NCBI GenBank assembly: GCA_026986435.1
Contig: JALSOP010000055.1
Coordinates: forward strand, 1-46,972
DNA: 46,972 bases
Origin: Desulfurococcales archaeon
GTDB taxonomy: Archaea > Thermoproteota > Thermoprotei_A > Sulfolobales > NBVN01
Direction of reading: 5' to 3'
The notes below the pieces were generated by a model. The model worked only from the letters and a program-made list of their open reading frames with translations. It did not search any database and was not told where the DNA came from. Position 1 is the stretch's first letter. Every line of letters begins with the position of its first letter. A program made the position numbers and the translations under genes. Positions 1-9,516 of this stretch are shown piece by piece.

Positions 1-215
1 ATGTCCCTGGCGAGAACCTCGTTCACATAGGTAACATCCCTTCCCTTCCTTGACCTCGATAGAGGGCAGTACCAGCACCTTTCTGGGCATACACCAGTCA
101 CGAAAATAACCGATTTCGCCCCCTCCATGCACAGCTCGCAGCCCCTGGGAAGATCACCTATCCAGCAGCCCAGCGTGCCGCAGTCGCCCTTAAGGCTCCT
201 CAGCAGCTCACTCAC
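1..215 (-). CDS. Radical SAM protein, N-terminal part (truncated by window edge)
   Basis: Reverse-strand translation [71 protein letters not shown]; CxxxCxxC radical SAM motif (CPERCWYC); GTG start at 215 after a purine-rich RBS; not in the ORF track because it is truncated. Confidence 0.75.
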   Translation of the reverse strand, partial: MSELLRSLKGDCGTLGCWIGDLPRGCELCMEGAKSVIFVTGVCPERCWYCPLSRSRKGRDVTYVNEVLARD

Positions 216-243
216 CTCTTATCCTAGCAGGTCTAGGCAGAAT

Positions 244-1446
244 TTACCTCTTGGCCTGAGCAAGCCTCAATAGAATCACCAATGAAGCCACTTCACACGC
301 CAACGAGTACGGAACTATTAGGTGCGGGCTCAGCTGGTAGAGGGCCGACATTATTAGTGATGACGCCATCCATGAGGCGCCCAGCATGAACGAGAAGATG
401 CCGTACGCCCACGCCCTTGAGGCAGGATCTATGAGGTCGGCCACCGATGCCCGTAGAACGGTTTCGTATACACCCATGTAGGCACCCCACAGCGCCGAGG
501 CTATTGCGAAGTTCTCTATGCTCGGTTGAAGGAAGAGAAATGCCGTCACCGGGGCAGCGAAGATCGGTGCTGCCGCAACAACTTTGATGCCTTTCCTATC
601 GTAGAGGAGCCCTATCGGCACCGCTATGGCGGCGTCGACGCCCATGGCGAGGGTGTAGAACAGGGAGATCATGTAGTCAGGAACGAACCCGACTGCCCCC
701 ATGTGGTACCCGACGATGCTCCTCCAGTACGGGAAGCCCAGCATCGCTAGGGAGGCTCCGGCGAGGAATAAACGGAACTGCGGGGTCACGACACCTTTTC
801 CTGTAGGCTTTGATTCCACGCTCCTTATTCTCGGGTACATGGTAGCCGCAGATAACACAGCTGCAACGGCGAGGACCGCCGGGATCGCTAGGACTGAGAA
901 TGCTGCCCTATAGTCGCCACCTGAGGTGTAGAGCATGTACGCAACGACCGCTGGGCCAGCGAAAGCGCCTATCTGGTCGGCTAGCTCGTGGAGACCAAAG
1001 CCCAGGCCCCTCCCCATCCCCTGCGTTACTTCGGCGAGGATTACATCTCTGACGGGCGCCCTTATTCCTTTGCCCATGCGCTCGATCGTTATTAGGAGCA
1101 GCACTAGGGCGTAGTTCCCTGTGAGGGCCAGCGCCGGTATAGCCAGTAGAGAGGCGTACCCCAGGGCTGTGAGGCCCCAGTAGAGTGCGCTGGACCTGTA
1201 CCTCGTAGCAATTACTCCGCCAACAAGCCTCATGGCGTAGGACACCAGCTCAGTCACTCCTAGGAGGCCTGTGAGGATGGCTGAGGCACCCAGATACTCC
1301 AGGTAGGAACCCAGTACGGAGCCGCCGCCTTCGTAGGTTAGGTCGCCAAGGAGGGAGACAATACTTAATAGAATGAAAGCAATGATGGCTTTCTTCAGCA
1401 TCCCGGCCACCGATCTTGAGTCCACGCGCTGAATTAATGCACTCAC
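244..1446 (-). CDS. MFS family transporter
   Basis: 400 aa, about 12 hydrophobic segments, MFS-like loops (RMGKGIRAPVRD, YDRKG). Confidence 0.8.
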   Translation of the reverse strand: MSALIQRVDSRSVAGMLKKAIIAFILLSIVSLLGDLTYEGGGSVLGSYLEYLGASAILTGLLGVTELVSYAMRLVGGVIATRYRSSALYWGLTALGYASLLAIPALALTGNYALVLLLITIERMGKGIRAPVRDVILAEVTQGMGRGLGFGLHELADQIGAFAGPAVVAYMLYTSGGDYRAAFSVLAIPAVLAVAAVLSAATMYPRIRSVESKPTGKGVVTPQFRLFLAGASLAMLGFPYWRSIVGYHMGAVGFVPDYMISLFYTLAMGVDAAIAVPIGLLYDRKGIKVVAAAPIFAAPVTAFLFLQPSIENFAIASALWGAYMGVYETVLRASVADLIDPASRAWAYGIFSFMLGASWMASSLIMSALYQLSPHLIVPYSLACEVASLVILLRLAQAKR

Positions 1447-1471
1447 AGCACGTCATATGTGGTGAAGGGGA

Positions 1472-2212
1472 TTGGTGCCGCACATAATCGACGGCCACAT
1501 ACACCTACATGAATACAAACATGACGAGATCCGGGAAATATGCAGGAGAAAAGACCTACTGCTGCTGGCGGTCTCCGACGACCTTAACTCATCAAGGAAG
1601 ACGCTTGAGCTAGGGCAAGAGTGCCCGAACGTTTTCGCTGCTGTCGGCCTCCACCCATGGGAGGTCGGCGATGTAGAGAATGTGAACCCGATCCTCAGCA
1701 AGTTCACTAATATGGTCAAGGACCCCCTCACGAGGGCGGTGGGTGAGGTAGGGCTCGACAAGAAATTCGTGCCCCAGACGTATGAGAAGCAGGTACTTGT
1801 CTTCAGATTCTTTGCCTCCCTAGCCGCCGAAACCGGTAAGCCGCTATCGATTCACGCTGCGGGTGCGTGGAGAGAGGTGCTCGAGGTCCTTGATGAACTA
1901 GGTGTTAGGAAGGCGGTCATTCACTGGTTCACGGGACCCCTCGACCTGCTTGAGGAGATCGCCTCTCACGGGTACTACATCGGCGTTAACGCAGCGCTGA
2001 AGATCCAGAGGAAGATGCGTGAGGTCGTTAAGGCGGCGCCGCTGGAGATCATGATAACGGAGAGCGACGGCCCTTACAACTATCGCGGGCTGAGGCTCGG
2101 GCCTCATATGATACCTGAAGTCATAAAGTTCATAGCGGAGGCTAAGGGCGTCGATGAGGTTGAGGTGCGTAGGGTCATCCACCGGAACTTCATGAGTCTC
2201 TTCACTTCATGA
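1472..2212 (+). CDS. TatD family metal-dependent hydrolase
   Basis: DGHIHLHEY, GLHPWEV, AVGEVGLD, SIHAAGAW and ESDGPY metal-site motifs; TTG start, or GTG at 1475. Confidence 0.85.
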   Translation: MVPHIIDGHIHLHEYKHDEIREICRRKDLLLLAVSDDLNSSRKTLELGQECPNVFAAVGLHPWEVGDVENVNPILSKFTNMVKDPLTRAVGEVGLDKKFVPQTYEKQVLVFRFFASLAAETGKPLSIHAAGAWREVLEVLDELGVRKAVIHWFTGPLDLLEEIASHGYYIGVNAALKIQRKMREVVKAAPLEIMITESDGPYNYRGLRLGPHMIPEVIKFIAEAKGVDEVEVRRVIHRNFMSLFTS

Positions 2213-3014
2213 GTTCCTTAAAGGACCTGAATGGGGCCCTCAATGGGTTCCTCTTGTGCTCGCTCCTGCGGTGCATCTCCATAACTTTCTCAACCGCCTC
2301 TCTGGAGACGCCCGCTCTCTGGGGGACCTCGCTCGGGTCAAGCCCCTCATCAAATACCCAGTACAGAACCTCATCTATGATGTCATAGGAGAGGCCCAGC
2401 TCGCCCTCGGCCGTGTGCCCTGGCCATAGGTCGGGGGTAGGTGCCCTGTTGATCACCTCTGCCGGGAGGCCCAGGTACGTGCCCAGAGCCCGCACCTGGG
2501 TCTTGTACAGGCCGATGTTCGGGTATATGTCGCCAGCGACGTCACCCCACTTCGTGAAATATCCTATGAGCCACTCCGAGCGGTCCCCAGTGCCCACAAC
2601 GAGCCTGCCTTCATTGTTGGCTATCCCGTAAAGGAGGAGCATCCTCGTCCTGACCTTAACGTTCCCCTTGACGATCTTGTCCGCCATACTATAAGAAAGC
2701 CCAAGCGACGCCAGAGCACTCTCTACGACCCCCGTAATGTCTATGGTCACAAGCTCGAGGTCCAGTGACTCAGCCACTACCCTGGCAGCGACCCTCGACT
2801 CCGGCGACGTTTCCCTATCTGGGAGGAAAACCACCTTCACCTTCTCTTTACCTAGTGCCTTAACGGCCAGAGCCGTGGCCAGGCTGGAGTCACTACCACC
2901 GGAGAGCCCTATGACGACACCTTTAGCACCAGCCTCCTTGACCATCTCCCGTATGAATGAAGAAATTGTTGAGGCTGCCTTATCGAAGTCAAACCTTAGG
3001 TAAGGGGGTATCAT
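2202..3014 (-). CDS. nadE: NH3-dependent NAD+ synthetase
   Basis: SGGSDSSLA PP-loop, VGTGDRSEWLIGYFTKWGD, PTPDLWPGHTAEGELG; 270 aa without a glutaminase domain. Confidence 0.92.
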   Translation of the reverse strand: MIPPYLRFDFDKAASTISSFIREMVKEAGAKGVVIGLSGGSDSSLATALAVKALGKEKVKVVFLPDRETSPESRVAARVVAESLDLELVTIDITGVVESALASLGLSYSMADKIVKGNVKVRTRMLLLYGIANNEGRLVVGTGDRSEWLIGYFTKWGDVAGDIYPNIGLYKTQVRALGTYLGLPAEVINRAPTPDLWPGHTAEGELGLSYDIIDEVLYWVFDEGLDPSEVPQRAGVSREAVEKVMEMHRRSEHKRNPLRAPFRSFKELMK

Positions 3015-3065
3015 CGCCCGTTACCGATAAGATCGGTGTGGAAGGGTTTTTCTCCTTATCATGCT

Positions 3066-3917
3066 TTACCTCCCCACCAGCGACGCTATGGCCCTAACGA
3101 GCCTTCTGTGAGGCTTTATTCCTGCGCCTCCGGAGCTGTGGCTCAATGGTGCCGTGAGGGCTGGCTTCATGAACCTTACGAAGTGCCTGGTATCCAGCAT
3201 GCTGGGAGACGCTACCCCCCTCATGTATGCCCTTACGTGCTCGTCTGTGTAGAGTAGGGCCCTGCCTGGTGCGACTACTATGAGGGCGTCAATAACGTTC
3301 GTGAGGGCCGTCACGGGCAATAGTGCTGTTGAGATGGATTCTATTAAGAGTATGTCCCGTCCCCTACCTAAGTAGTGCATGACCTCAGCTATTCCTGCAC
3401 CAACTTCCTTAGAGCCGAGGTAGGAGTAGAACCAGGTTATGCTGACCTCTCTTGCACTGATCCCGAGTTCCTCCACTAAGTCGTCCACAGCATTTATCTC
3501 CGGGTCCGGGGCCTTGTCCTCCAGGTCATGTATCCTGAAGTACTTCGTTACACCTCCCACAGTAACTCTTGCCAGGATTGGGAGTGAGAATGGGCTTTCT
3601 AAATCATCGAGGTATGCCCGAATATCTCCGTACCTTACAGGATCCGGCACAGCTGTCACCACATTCACAGGATTAGATACCACGGGAGGGTCACCGAGTG
3701 ATAACCTAGAGAACGTGATGGTGTCCTTATCCGTCAACAGACCCTCCCGCACAACCTCCCGCAGTACCGCGTAGTCGTACCAGAGGGAAGTAATGGATAC
3801 GGGCTTCGACGCACCAACCCTAAGGCCGAGTCTAGTCAACTCCTTAGCAAGCCCTAATATTAGTTGGGTCTTGCCGGAGCCATGCCTCTGCACGCCCGAC
3901 ACAACAACTGCCCTCAT
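3066..3917 (-). CDS. P-loop ATPase, dethiobiotin-synthetase/cobyrinate-synthase-like fold, uncharacterised
   Basis: N-terminal GVQRHGSGKTQLILGLAKELTRLGLRVGASKPVS Walker A-like motif. Confidence 0.55.
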   Translation of the reverse strand: MRAVVVSGVQRHGSGKTQLILGLAKELTRLGLRVGASKPVSITSLWYDYAVLREVVREGLLTDKDTITFSRLSLGDPPVVSNPVNVVTAVPDPVRYGDIRAYLDDLESPFSLPILARVTVGGVTKYFRIHDLEDKAPDPEINAVDDLVEELGISAREVSITWFYSYLGSKEVGAGIAEVMHYLGRGRDILLIESISTALLPVTALTNVIDALIVVAPGRALLYTDEHVRAYMRGVASPSMLDTRHFVRFMKPALTAPLSHSSGGAGIKPHRRLVRAIASLVGR

Positions 3918-3964
3918 CCCCCGCTACACCCGATAGTAGCTTGTTTCGAGTTGTTTATCAAAGA

Positions 3965-3973
3965 TTTAAATAT
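3965..3973 (+). promoter_or_regulatory. Putative TATA/BRE promoter of the AMP phosphorylase gene
   Basis: caaagatttaaatatg about 40 nt upstream of ATG 4011. Confidence 0.4.
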
Positions 3974-4010
3974 GCGTTTCGTGATAGATTTATTTTGCCG
4001 GTGTTGGAGT

Positions 4011-5522
4011 ATGCCAGCATATTCTGTTAAGGTTATTGATGCGGACATCGGACACCATCGGATAGTGATCGTGCCCCCGAGCATAGCGGCAGAGGTCGGG
4101 CTATGCGGTGGGTGCAAGGCGAGGGTGCGGTTCGACGGCAGGGAGACGACGGCACTGGTCGCGATAGACCCGTCGATGAAAGAGAAGGTAGTCACGATCT
4201 GCAGGTGGTTCTGGGAGGAGATAGGTAAGCCTGAGAAGGTCGACCTACACCCTCACGTAATACCCCAGTCCGTGAGGTATATCAAGGAGAAGCTCCGTGG
4301 CAAGAGGCTCGGGTATGAGGAGATCTACACCATAATAAAGGATGTCGTAGACGGGGTCCTGACTGACACTGAGATAGCAGCCTTCATCGCGGCTCAGGAG
4401 TCTGTCGGGATGGATATCAATGAGATGATCCACCTGACGAAGGCTATGGTCGAGACCGGTGTTAAGATTGACTTCGATAGGCCCGTCTACGACATGCACT
4501 CCATCGGCGGTGTACCGGGTAATTCCAAGGTCTCGATAGTGGCCGTGCCTACCGTGGCCGCCATGGAGGTCTTCATACCCAAGACGTCCTCAAGGGCGAT
4601 AACCTCGCCAGCCGGCACTGCCGACACCATGGAGGTATTCGCGAATGTAGAGTTCGGGCTTGATGAACTAAAGGAGCTGGCGAGGAAGACGTATGGCTTC
4701 ATAGTCTGGGGAGGAACCCTCAACCTCGCACCCGCTGACGACATACTGATTAGGGTGGAGTACCAGCTCATGGCCGACCCGCTTTCCCAGATGATAGCAT
4801 CCATACTCTCCAAGAAGATCAGCATGGGTGTACAAAACCTCCTCATAGACATACCCGTAGGCAGGGAGGCCAAGGTAGAGAGCCTCGAGAAGGGCAGGGA
4901 ACTCGCATCAATATTCACACAGGTCGGTCAAGGGCTGGGGCTGAGCATGAGGGTGGCCCTAACCTACGGCGGACAACCGATAGGTTATGCTGTCGGCCCC
5001 GCACTAGAGGCCAGAGAGGCTCTCCAGACCCTCCTTGGCAACGGCCCGATGTCGGTAAGGGAGAAGGCCACTGCCCTAGCTGGGCTTGTCCTCGAGATGG
5101 CTGGCGTCGCGCCCAGGGGCGCTGGGAAAGCAACCGCCAAGGAGATCTTGGCTAGCGGCAAGTCCTATGAAGCCTTCAGGAGGATGATAGAGGCTCAGGG
5201 AGGCAACCCGGACATAAAGCCTGAGGACATACCTGTGGGAGCTCACAGGGCAGAGATAACTGCGCCCATGGACGGCTACGTCACCGGCGTGTACAACAGG
5301 GCGATAACGCTGATCGCGAGGGCGGCTGGGGCTCCGCACGATAAGGGCGCTGGTACCCTGCTCCATGTCAAGAGGGGGCACAAGGTCAAGAAGGGCGACG
5401 TTCTCCTCGAGATCTACAGCAACTCAGAGACGAGGCTGGACGAGGCGCTGAAGGTCGCGTCTAAGGTTAGGCCGATAACCATCGAGGGAATGCTCCTAGA
5501 GACCTACCCGGAGGAGATCTGA
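4011..5522 (+). CDS. deoA: AMP phosphorylase (archaeal thymidine phosphorylase-like)
   Basis: MPAYSVKVIDADIGHHRIVIVPPSIAAEVGL..., MHSIGGVPGNSKVSIVAVPTVA, TSSRAITSPAGTADTMEVFANVEF; the ORF track start at 3864 is over-extended, ATG 4011 preferred. Confidence 0.9.
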   Translation: MPAYSVKVIDADIGHHRIVIVPPSIAAEVGLCGGCKARVRFDGRETTALVAIDPSMKEKVVTICRWFWEEIGKPEKVDLHPHVIPQSVRYIKEKLRGKRLGYEEIYTIIKDVVDGVLTDTEIAAFIAAQESVGMDINEMIHLTKAMVETGVKIDFDRPVYDMHSIGGVPGNSKVSIVAVPTVAAMEVFIPKTSSRAITSPAGTADTMEVFANVEFGLDELKELARKTYGFIVWGGTLNLAPADDILIRVEYQLMADPLSQMIASILSKKISMGVQNLLIDIPVGREAKVESLEKGRELASIFTQVGQGLGLSMRVALTYGGQPIGYAVGPALEAREALQTLLGNGPMSVREKATALAGLVLEMAGVAPRGAGKATAKEILASGKSYEAFRRMIEAQGGNPDIKPEDIPVGAHRAEITAPMDGYVTGVYNRAITLIARAAGAPHDKGAGTLLHVKRGHKVKKGDVLLEIYSNSETRLDEALKVASKVRPITIEGMLLETYPEEI

Positions 5523-5565
5523 GAAATAAGGTAATAAGGAGATTTAGGGGATACATAGGAGAGCT

Positions 5566-6540
5566 ATGGGCGAGAGAGTAATAGTTACTCACACAGACCT
5601 CGATGGTGTGGCAGCGGCGGCGATAGTGGCGGGGACTGTGGGCGAAGCTGATAGACTAACGTTTGCGCAGCCTCACCAACTCGCAGCTGTTTTCGCCAAG
5701 ATCCCTAACGGGTCTGAAGTATATGTGTCGGACCTTGGGATTAACCAGCCCATTCTGGAAAAAGTGGCCAAGCAGGTCAAGAGGATCGTCGATTCCGGAG
5801 GGACTGTGAAGTGGTTTGACCACCATAGGTGGGAGGAAGAATGGGTAAGGAAGCTGAGGGAGGCTGGGGCAGAGATATACGTTGATACGGGCACGTGCGG
5901 GGCTGGGGTGGTCGCTAAGTATCTCCCAGCCAATGCTGAATGGGTTAAGGAACTCGTTAGTGCGGCCTGCTCCGTCGACCTATGGGTATTCAATGACTGG
6001 AGAGGGAACTACTTAGCTAAGTACGTCGGGTATGGTGGGACCGAGTGGAAGAGGATGGCGGTGGCTAAGCTCGTTGGCTTCTCCGGAATTGATGAGGAGA
6101 TTGAGGAAGTGGTTGAGAAGGTGGTGACCAGGGAGCTGGAAATACTCACAGCAGCTGTGGCTAAGGCCGTAATAGTTAGTAGTGAAGGTGGACTAAGGGC
6201 GGTTGCTTACTTTAAGGGCAAAGATGACCACCACCTCACCTCCTTCATCGCGTCCTTGCTCATGAACAGATTCGACGTGGACGTAGCGATAATCTGCCGT
6301 AGGGGCTCGCTCTCATTCAGGTCGAGGCGCGACGTTGACGTGTCCAGGGCAGCTAAGCTCATCGGAGGAGGCGGCCACCCGAGGGCTGCGGGTGCGAAGC
6401 TCGACCCACCTCTCTGGAGGCTACTTCTGTCCTTTCTCGGTATTCGCGGCCCCCTCTTTAGATGGTGCGTTAATGTCGCGCTCGACGCTCTTGAGAGGAC
6501 CGCCTGCAGAGAAGATCTTCTTCGTGAGGTAACTGGTTAG
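5566..6540 (+). CDS. DHH/DHHA1 family phosphoesterase
   Basis: THTDLDGVAAAAI, SDLG, DHHRWEEE, C-terminal GGGGHPRAAGA. Confidence 0.85.
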   Translation: MGERVIVTHTDLDGVAAAAIVAGTVGEADRLTFAQPHQLAAVFAKIPNGSEVYVSDLGINQPILEKVAKQVKRIVDSGGTVKWFDHHRWEEEWVRKLREAGAEIYVDTGTCGAGVVAKYLPANAEWVKELVSAACSVDLWVFNDWRGNYLAKYVGYGGTEWKRMAVAKLVGFSGIDEEIEEVVEKVVTRELEILTAAVAKAVIVSSEGGLRAVAYFKGKDDHHLTSFIASLLMNRFDVDVAIICRRGSLSFRSRRDVDVSRAAKLIGGGGHPRAAGAKLDPPLWRLLLSFLGIRGPLFRWCVNVALDALERTACREDLLREVTG

Positions 6541-6981
6541 AGCGTCATCCCTTTCCTGATACTCTCTCACCAACCTCGCGACTTCCTCGTTCGGGTAATC
6601 GTCCCTGTACTCCTTGAGGCTCGGTATGATCTCCTCTGACTCCGTCGAGATAATTACGGGCTCTACCGGGCTCTCCCATCTCTCCTCAGCATCGGCCTGG
6701 ATGAGGGCCTCAGCGATAGACCTATCATCAGCGCTATCGGGTAGTCTCGTAAGGGCCGCGTAGTGGTTGTCTATGTAGTGTGCTACCAGGGACACCTTCT
6801 TTCCCTTATGACTACCCTCAATTATTACCACTTCTGAAGAGTCGGGGAGAACTGCGTGGGGGCCGTCCTTTAGCTCGACACCGATTCTTCTCAGGTACTC
6901 ACGTAGTCTACGGAGATCTTTTGTTTCAATTATAACCAGCGGCAACAAATAACACCTTATAAGAATACCGGGTAACATCAA
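6421..6981 (-). CDS. Hypothetical protein (real start probably TTG near 6945-6948)
   Basis: 186 aa charged ORF in line with the minus-strand genes that follow; its 3' end overlaps the DHH gene antiparallel by 120 nt. Confidence 0.6.
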   Translation of the reverse strand: MMLPGILIRCYLLPLVIIETKDLRRLREYLRRIGVELKDGPHAVLPDSSEVVIIEGSHKGKKVSLVAHYIDNHYAALTRLPDSADDRSIAEALIQADAEERWESPVEPVIISTESEEIIPSLKEYRDDYPNEEVARLVREYQERDDALTSYLTKKIFSAGGPLKSVERDINAPSKEGAANTEKGQK

Positions 6982-6997
6982 AAATTATTTTCGTTCC

Positions 6998-8755
6998 TTA
7001 CGGTGTTAGGACACCGATCCAGTAGTTGGCAAGTATCCCTATAGTTAGGGTATTGGCTATTACGCCGTAGAGGAGGCCATAGGTCACGAGATCCCTCATC
7101 CGGACCCTGCCCGTCGAGTACACGATTGCTGAGGGAGGCGTCGATATCGGTAGGGCGACGGCGTTATTCAGCGACACTACCGCCGCTATTGTCGCGACCG
7201 CCGCACCTGCCTCAAGCGGTATGCCCATGCCCGCAGCTATTAGCATACCGAGCGGGATAGTTAGCGGCGCTATGAAGGCGGAAGCACTCGTGTGGCTGGA
7301 TATGAAGGTCCCAACTATATAGGCAGCAAAGCCCACCACGAACCACGCCGTGAAGCCCATATACCTCACTGGTGAGAGCACTACGAGTAGCTGCTCCGCG
7401 AAGCCGGTAGCCATCAAGGCTTTACCAAGGGTTAGGCCAGCGCCGAAGAGCACCATGAGGTCCCAGGCAAGCTTCTTGAAGTGCTTCTTTACGTCGAGGA
7501 CGCCGGTAGCGAAGAACACGAGTAGACCTATCGCGCCGGCTATGCCCGATGAGATATGGTGGAGCGGCTCGGTCAACCAGAGTGTGACGAGGAACAACAT
7601 GTTCGCTAGGCCGAGAATCTCCTGCTTACTCAGTGGCTTCCTCTCCTCCTCAACTTTCAGTCTCCGGAGGGCCTCCCCTATTCTTGGGAGCTCGTCGGCG
7701 GCAACTACCCTGGCGTATATCATTGCTAGGAAAAGTCCCACGGTTATGCCTATGAGCCATGCAGGAGCTCCTACAAGGAGCCAGCGGTTGAAGTCCATGA
7801 ACTGGGTTACTCCCGCGTTCTTGTAGACGATGTCATTAAGGAGTTGTGACACTATTAGGTTCGGCGGCGTACCGATTATTGTTGCCGTGCCGCCGACGCT
7901 GGCGGCCATTGCCAGTGAGGCGAAGAGTATTGAGGAGAACCTCGTATTATCTATCTTTGCCTGAGTTACGAGGCTTATGACGAGCGGCAGTATCACGTAT
8001 GTTGCTGCCGTGTTACTCATCCACATGCTGAGGAAGCTGACTATGAGGCCCGCCCCTATTATTAGCCTCGCTGGTGAGGTGGCGAATGAGGTGAGCGTTC
8101 TCGCCACCCTTTTATCGAGGCCTGTCTCTTTGATTATGAGCTCCATTGCCGAGCCAGCGATGAATACCCAGATGAGCGGCGCCATGTACAGCGTGAAGGC
8201 CGACTTCTGGGTGACCACGCCCACAAGCACGAGCGCGAGTGTGACGTAGATACCTGTTATGACGTAGTGAATCACCGATGCTGCTGCGAACAGCACTATC
8301 GCCGAACCGAATATGAACGCAGACTCTTTGAGCTTGGAGTACGGCTGTATCTCGAAGACTGCCTCGTTATTTATGTACTTTATCGGGAGGTACTCGTAGT
8401 GTCTCCCGTCTGGTGTCGCAATCTTTAGGTGTATGTCCGATAGCGTGAGGTCCTCGGCTCCCTTGACCTCCGCTGTGATTACTATCTTGTTCCCGGGGGA
8501 TATGCTGGTCACTGCCCCAACGCTTGCGGTGATGTTAATGCCGTTGCCGCTAAACGTTGCCGTGATCTCATGGCTATCCTCTCCGAGAACGTACGTTAGT
8601 GTCCCGTTCACTCCGTACTTCGGTATCTCTATCGCTAGTTGGTAAGTGCCCTCTGGCCAGTCGGGCGGCATGATGGTGTAGAGCGCTGAGCCAACAATTA
8701 TAGCGAGAATTAAGGCAATAACCCTCTTCTGCGCTGTGCCGACCCTCACGGCCAT
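6998..8755 (-). CDS. SLC13/DASS-type anion transporter with N-terminal extracytoplasmic domain
   Basis: WMSNTAATYVILPLVISL, GGTATIIGTPPNLIVSQLL, SHTSASAFIAPLTIPLG, NNAVALPISTPPSAIVYSTG; about 115 aa beta-rich insert after TM1. Confidence 0.85.
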   Translation of the reverse strand: MAVRVGTAQKRVIALILAIIVGSALYTIMPPDWPEGTYQLAIEIPKYGVNGTLTYVLGEDSHEITATFSGNGINITASVGAVTSISPGNKIVITAEVKGAEDLTLSDIHLKIATPDGRHYEYLPIKYINNEAVFEIQPYSKLKESAFIFGSAIVLFAAASVIHYVITGIYVTLALVLVGVVTQKSAFTLYMAPLIWVFIAGSAMELIIKETGLDKRVARTLTSFATSPARLIIGAGLIVSFLSMWMSNTAATYVILPLVISLVTQAKIDNTRFSSILFASLAMAASVGGTATIIGTPPNLIVSQLLNDIVYKNAGVTQFMDFNRWLLVGAPAWLIGITVGLFLAMIYARVVAADELPRIGEALRRLKVEEERKPLSKQEILGLANMLFLVTLWLTEPLHHISSGIAGAIGLLVFFATGVLDVKKHFKKLAWDLMVLFGAGLTLGKALMATGFAEQLLVVLSPVRYMGFTAWFVVGFAAYIVGTFISSHTSASAFIAPLTIPLGMLIAAGMGIPLEAGAAVATIAAVVSLNNAVALPISTPPSAIVYSTGRVRMRDLVTYGLLYGVIANTLTIGILANYWIGVLTP

Positions 8756-8765
8756 GCCCTAGCGG

Positions 8766-9440
8766 CTATATTTGGGAATTCGTTAAAACGTTTTTCATCA
8801 CGCGCCTTATGCAGTCTGGCGGAACATATTCCACGAGGTAAATAACGTTCGACGCCCTCAGTATCTTATAGCCCTTTAACCTGAGACAGTCAGCATCAAT
8901 CTCAAGGACAACCGGCGTACCCCTCCTCGAACCCGTCTCAGACGCTATGGAGGGGTCGGTCGTTAGGTGCACGTAATGCCGTCTCCCCGGCCTTATCCCC
9001 TCTCTCAGTATCGGCTTGAGGAGGTGAGATGCTGTGCCGTGGTACAGTATTTTAGCTGACCTATCCTCGTCATAGGTCGGCAGTCTCTCGGGGCTAATGC
9101 TTTTCGAGTGCCCGTACACCGCCCTAATCTTTCCATCCCTTAACTCGAACCTCCCCTTAGGGTCTAGGGTGGCGACAGCCATCACATGTTCAGGCGTCAC
9201 CCACTGATAACGTTCCTTGTTTCTCCAGCATTCCCTTATCCCCTTAACCAGTTCTTCTACACTGACCCATCCACCCTTCTCCAGATCTATGCAGGCATCC
9301 GCGGGTGAGTGCCTAAGGATATAGCTTATTAGCTTACTCAGTGCCACCCTTCTTGAAACATCGATTAAGAGTTCAGCTAGCTCTTTACATTCGCTCAGCG
9401 ATTCTACAAACCTCTTGCCGCACCTATATATGCCTTTCAT
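8766..9440 (-). CDS. kptA: RNA 2'-phosphotransferase (Tpt1/KptA)
   Basis: LSKLISYILRHSP, ILYHGTASHLLKPILREGIRPGRRHYVHLTTDP, GTPVVLEIDADCL, NVIYLVEYVPPDCI. Confidence 0.9.
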   Translation of the reverse strand: MKGIYRCGKRFVESLSECKELAELLIDVSRRVALSKLISYILRHSPADACIDLEKGGWVSVEELVKGIRECWRNKERYQWVTPEHVMAVATLDPKGRFELRDGKIRAVYGHSKSISPERLPTYDEDRSAKILYHGTASHLLKPILREGIRPGRRHYVHLTTDPSIASETGSRRGTPVVLEIDADCLRLKGYKILRASNVIYLVEYVPPDCIRRVMKNVLTNSQI

Positions 9441-9516
9441 TCAGCTAGCCCTCCTTAAGAATTAGAGGTGGTATCAATGGAAAATCTTTGTAGCGGTATG
9501 GGAAACACTCTCCGGT

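Noticed and set aside
3864-4010. N-terminal extension of the AMP phosphorylase ORF
   Set aside because: Upstream residues (MGLAGAMPLHARHNN...) overlap the divergent P-loop gene and promoter; ATG 4011 gives the family-typical N-terminus
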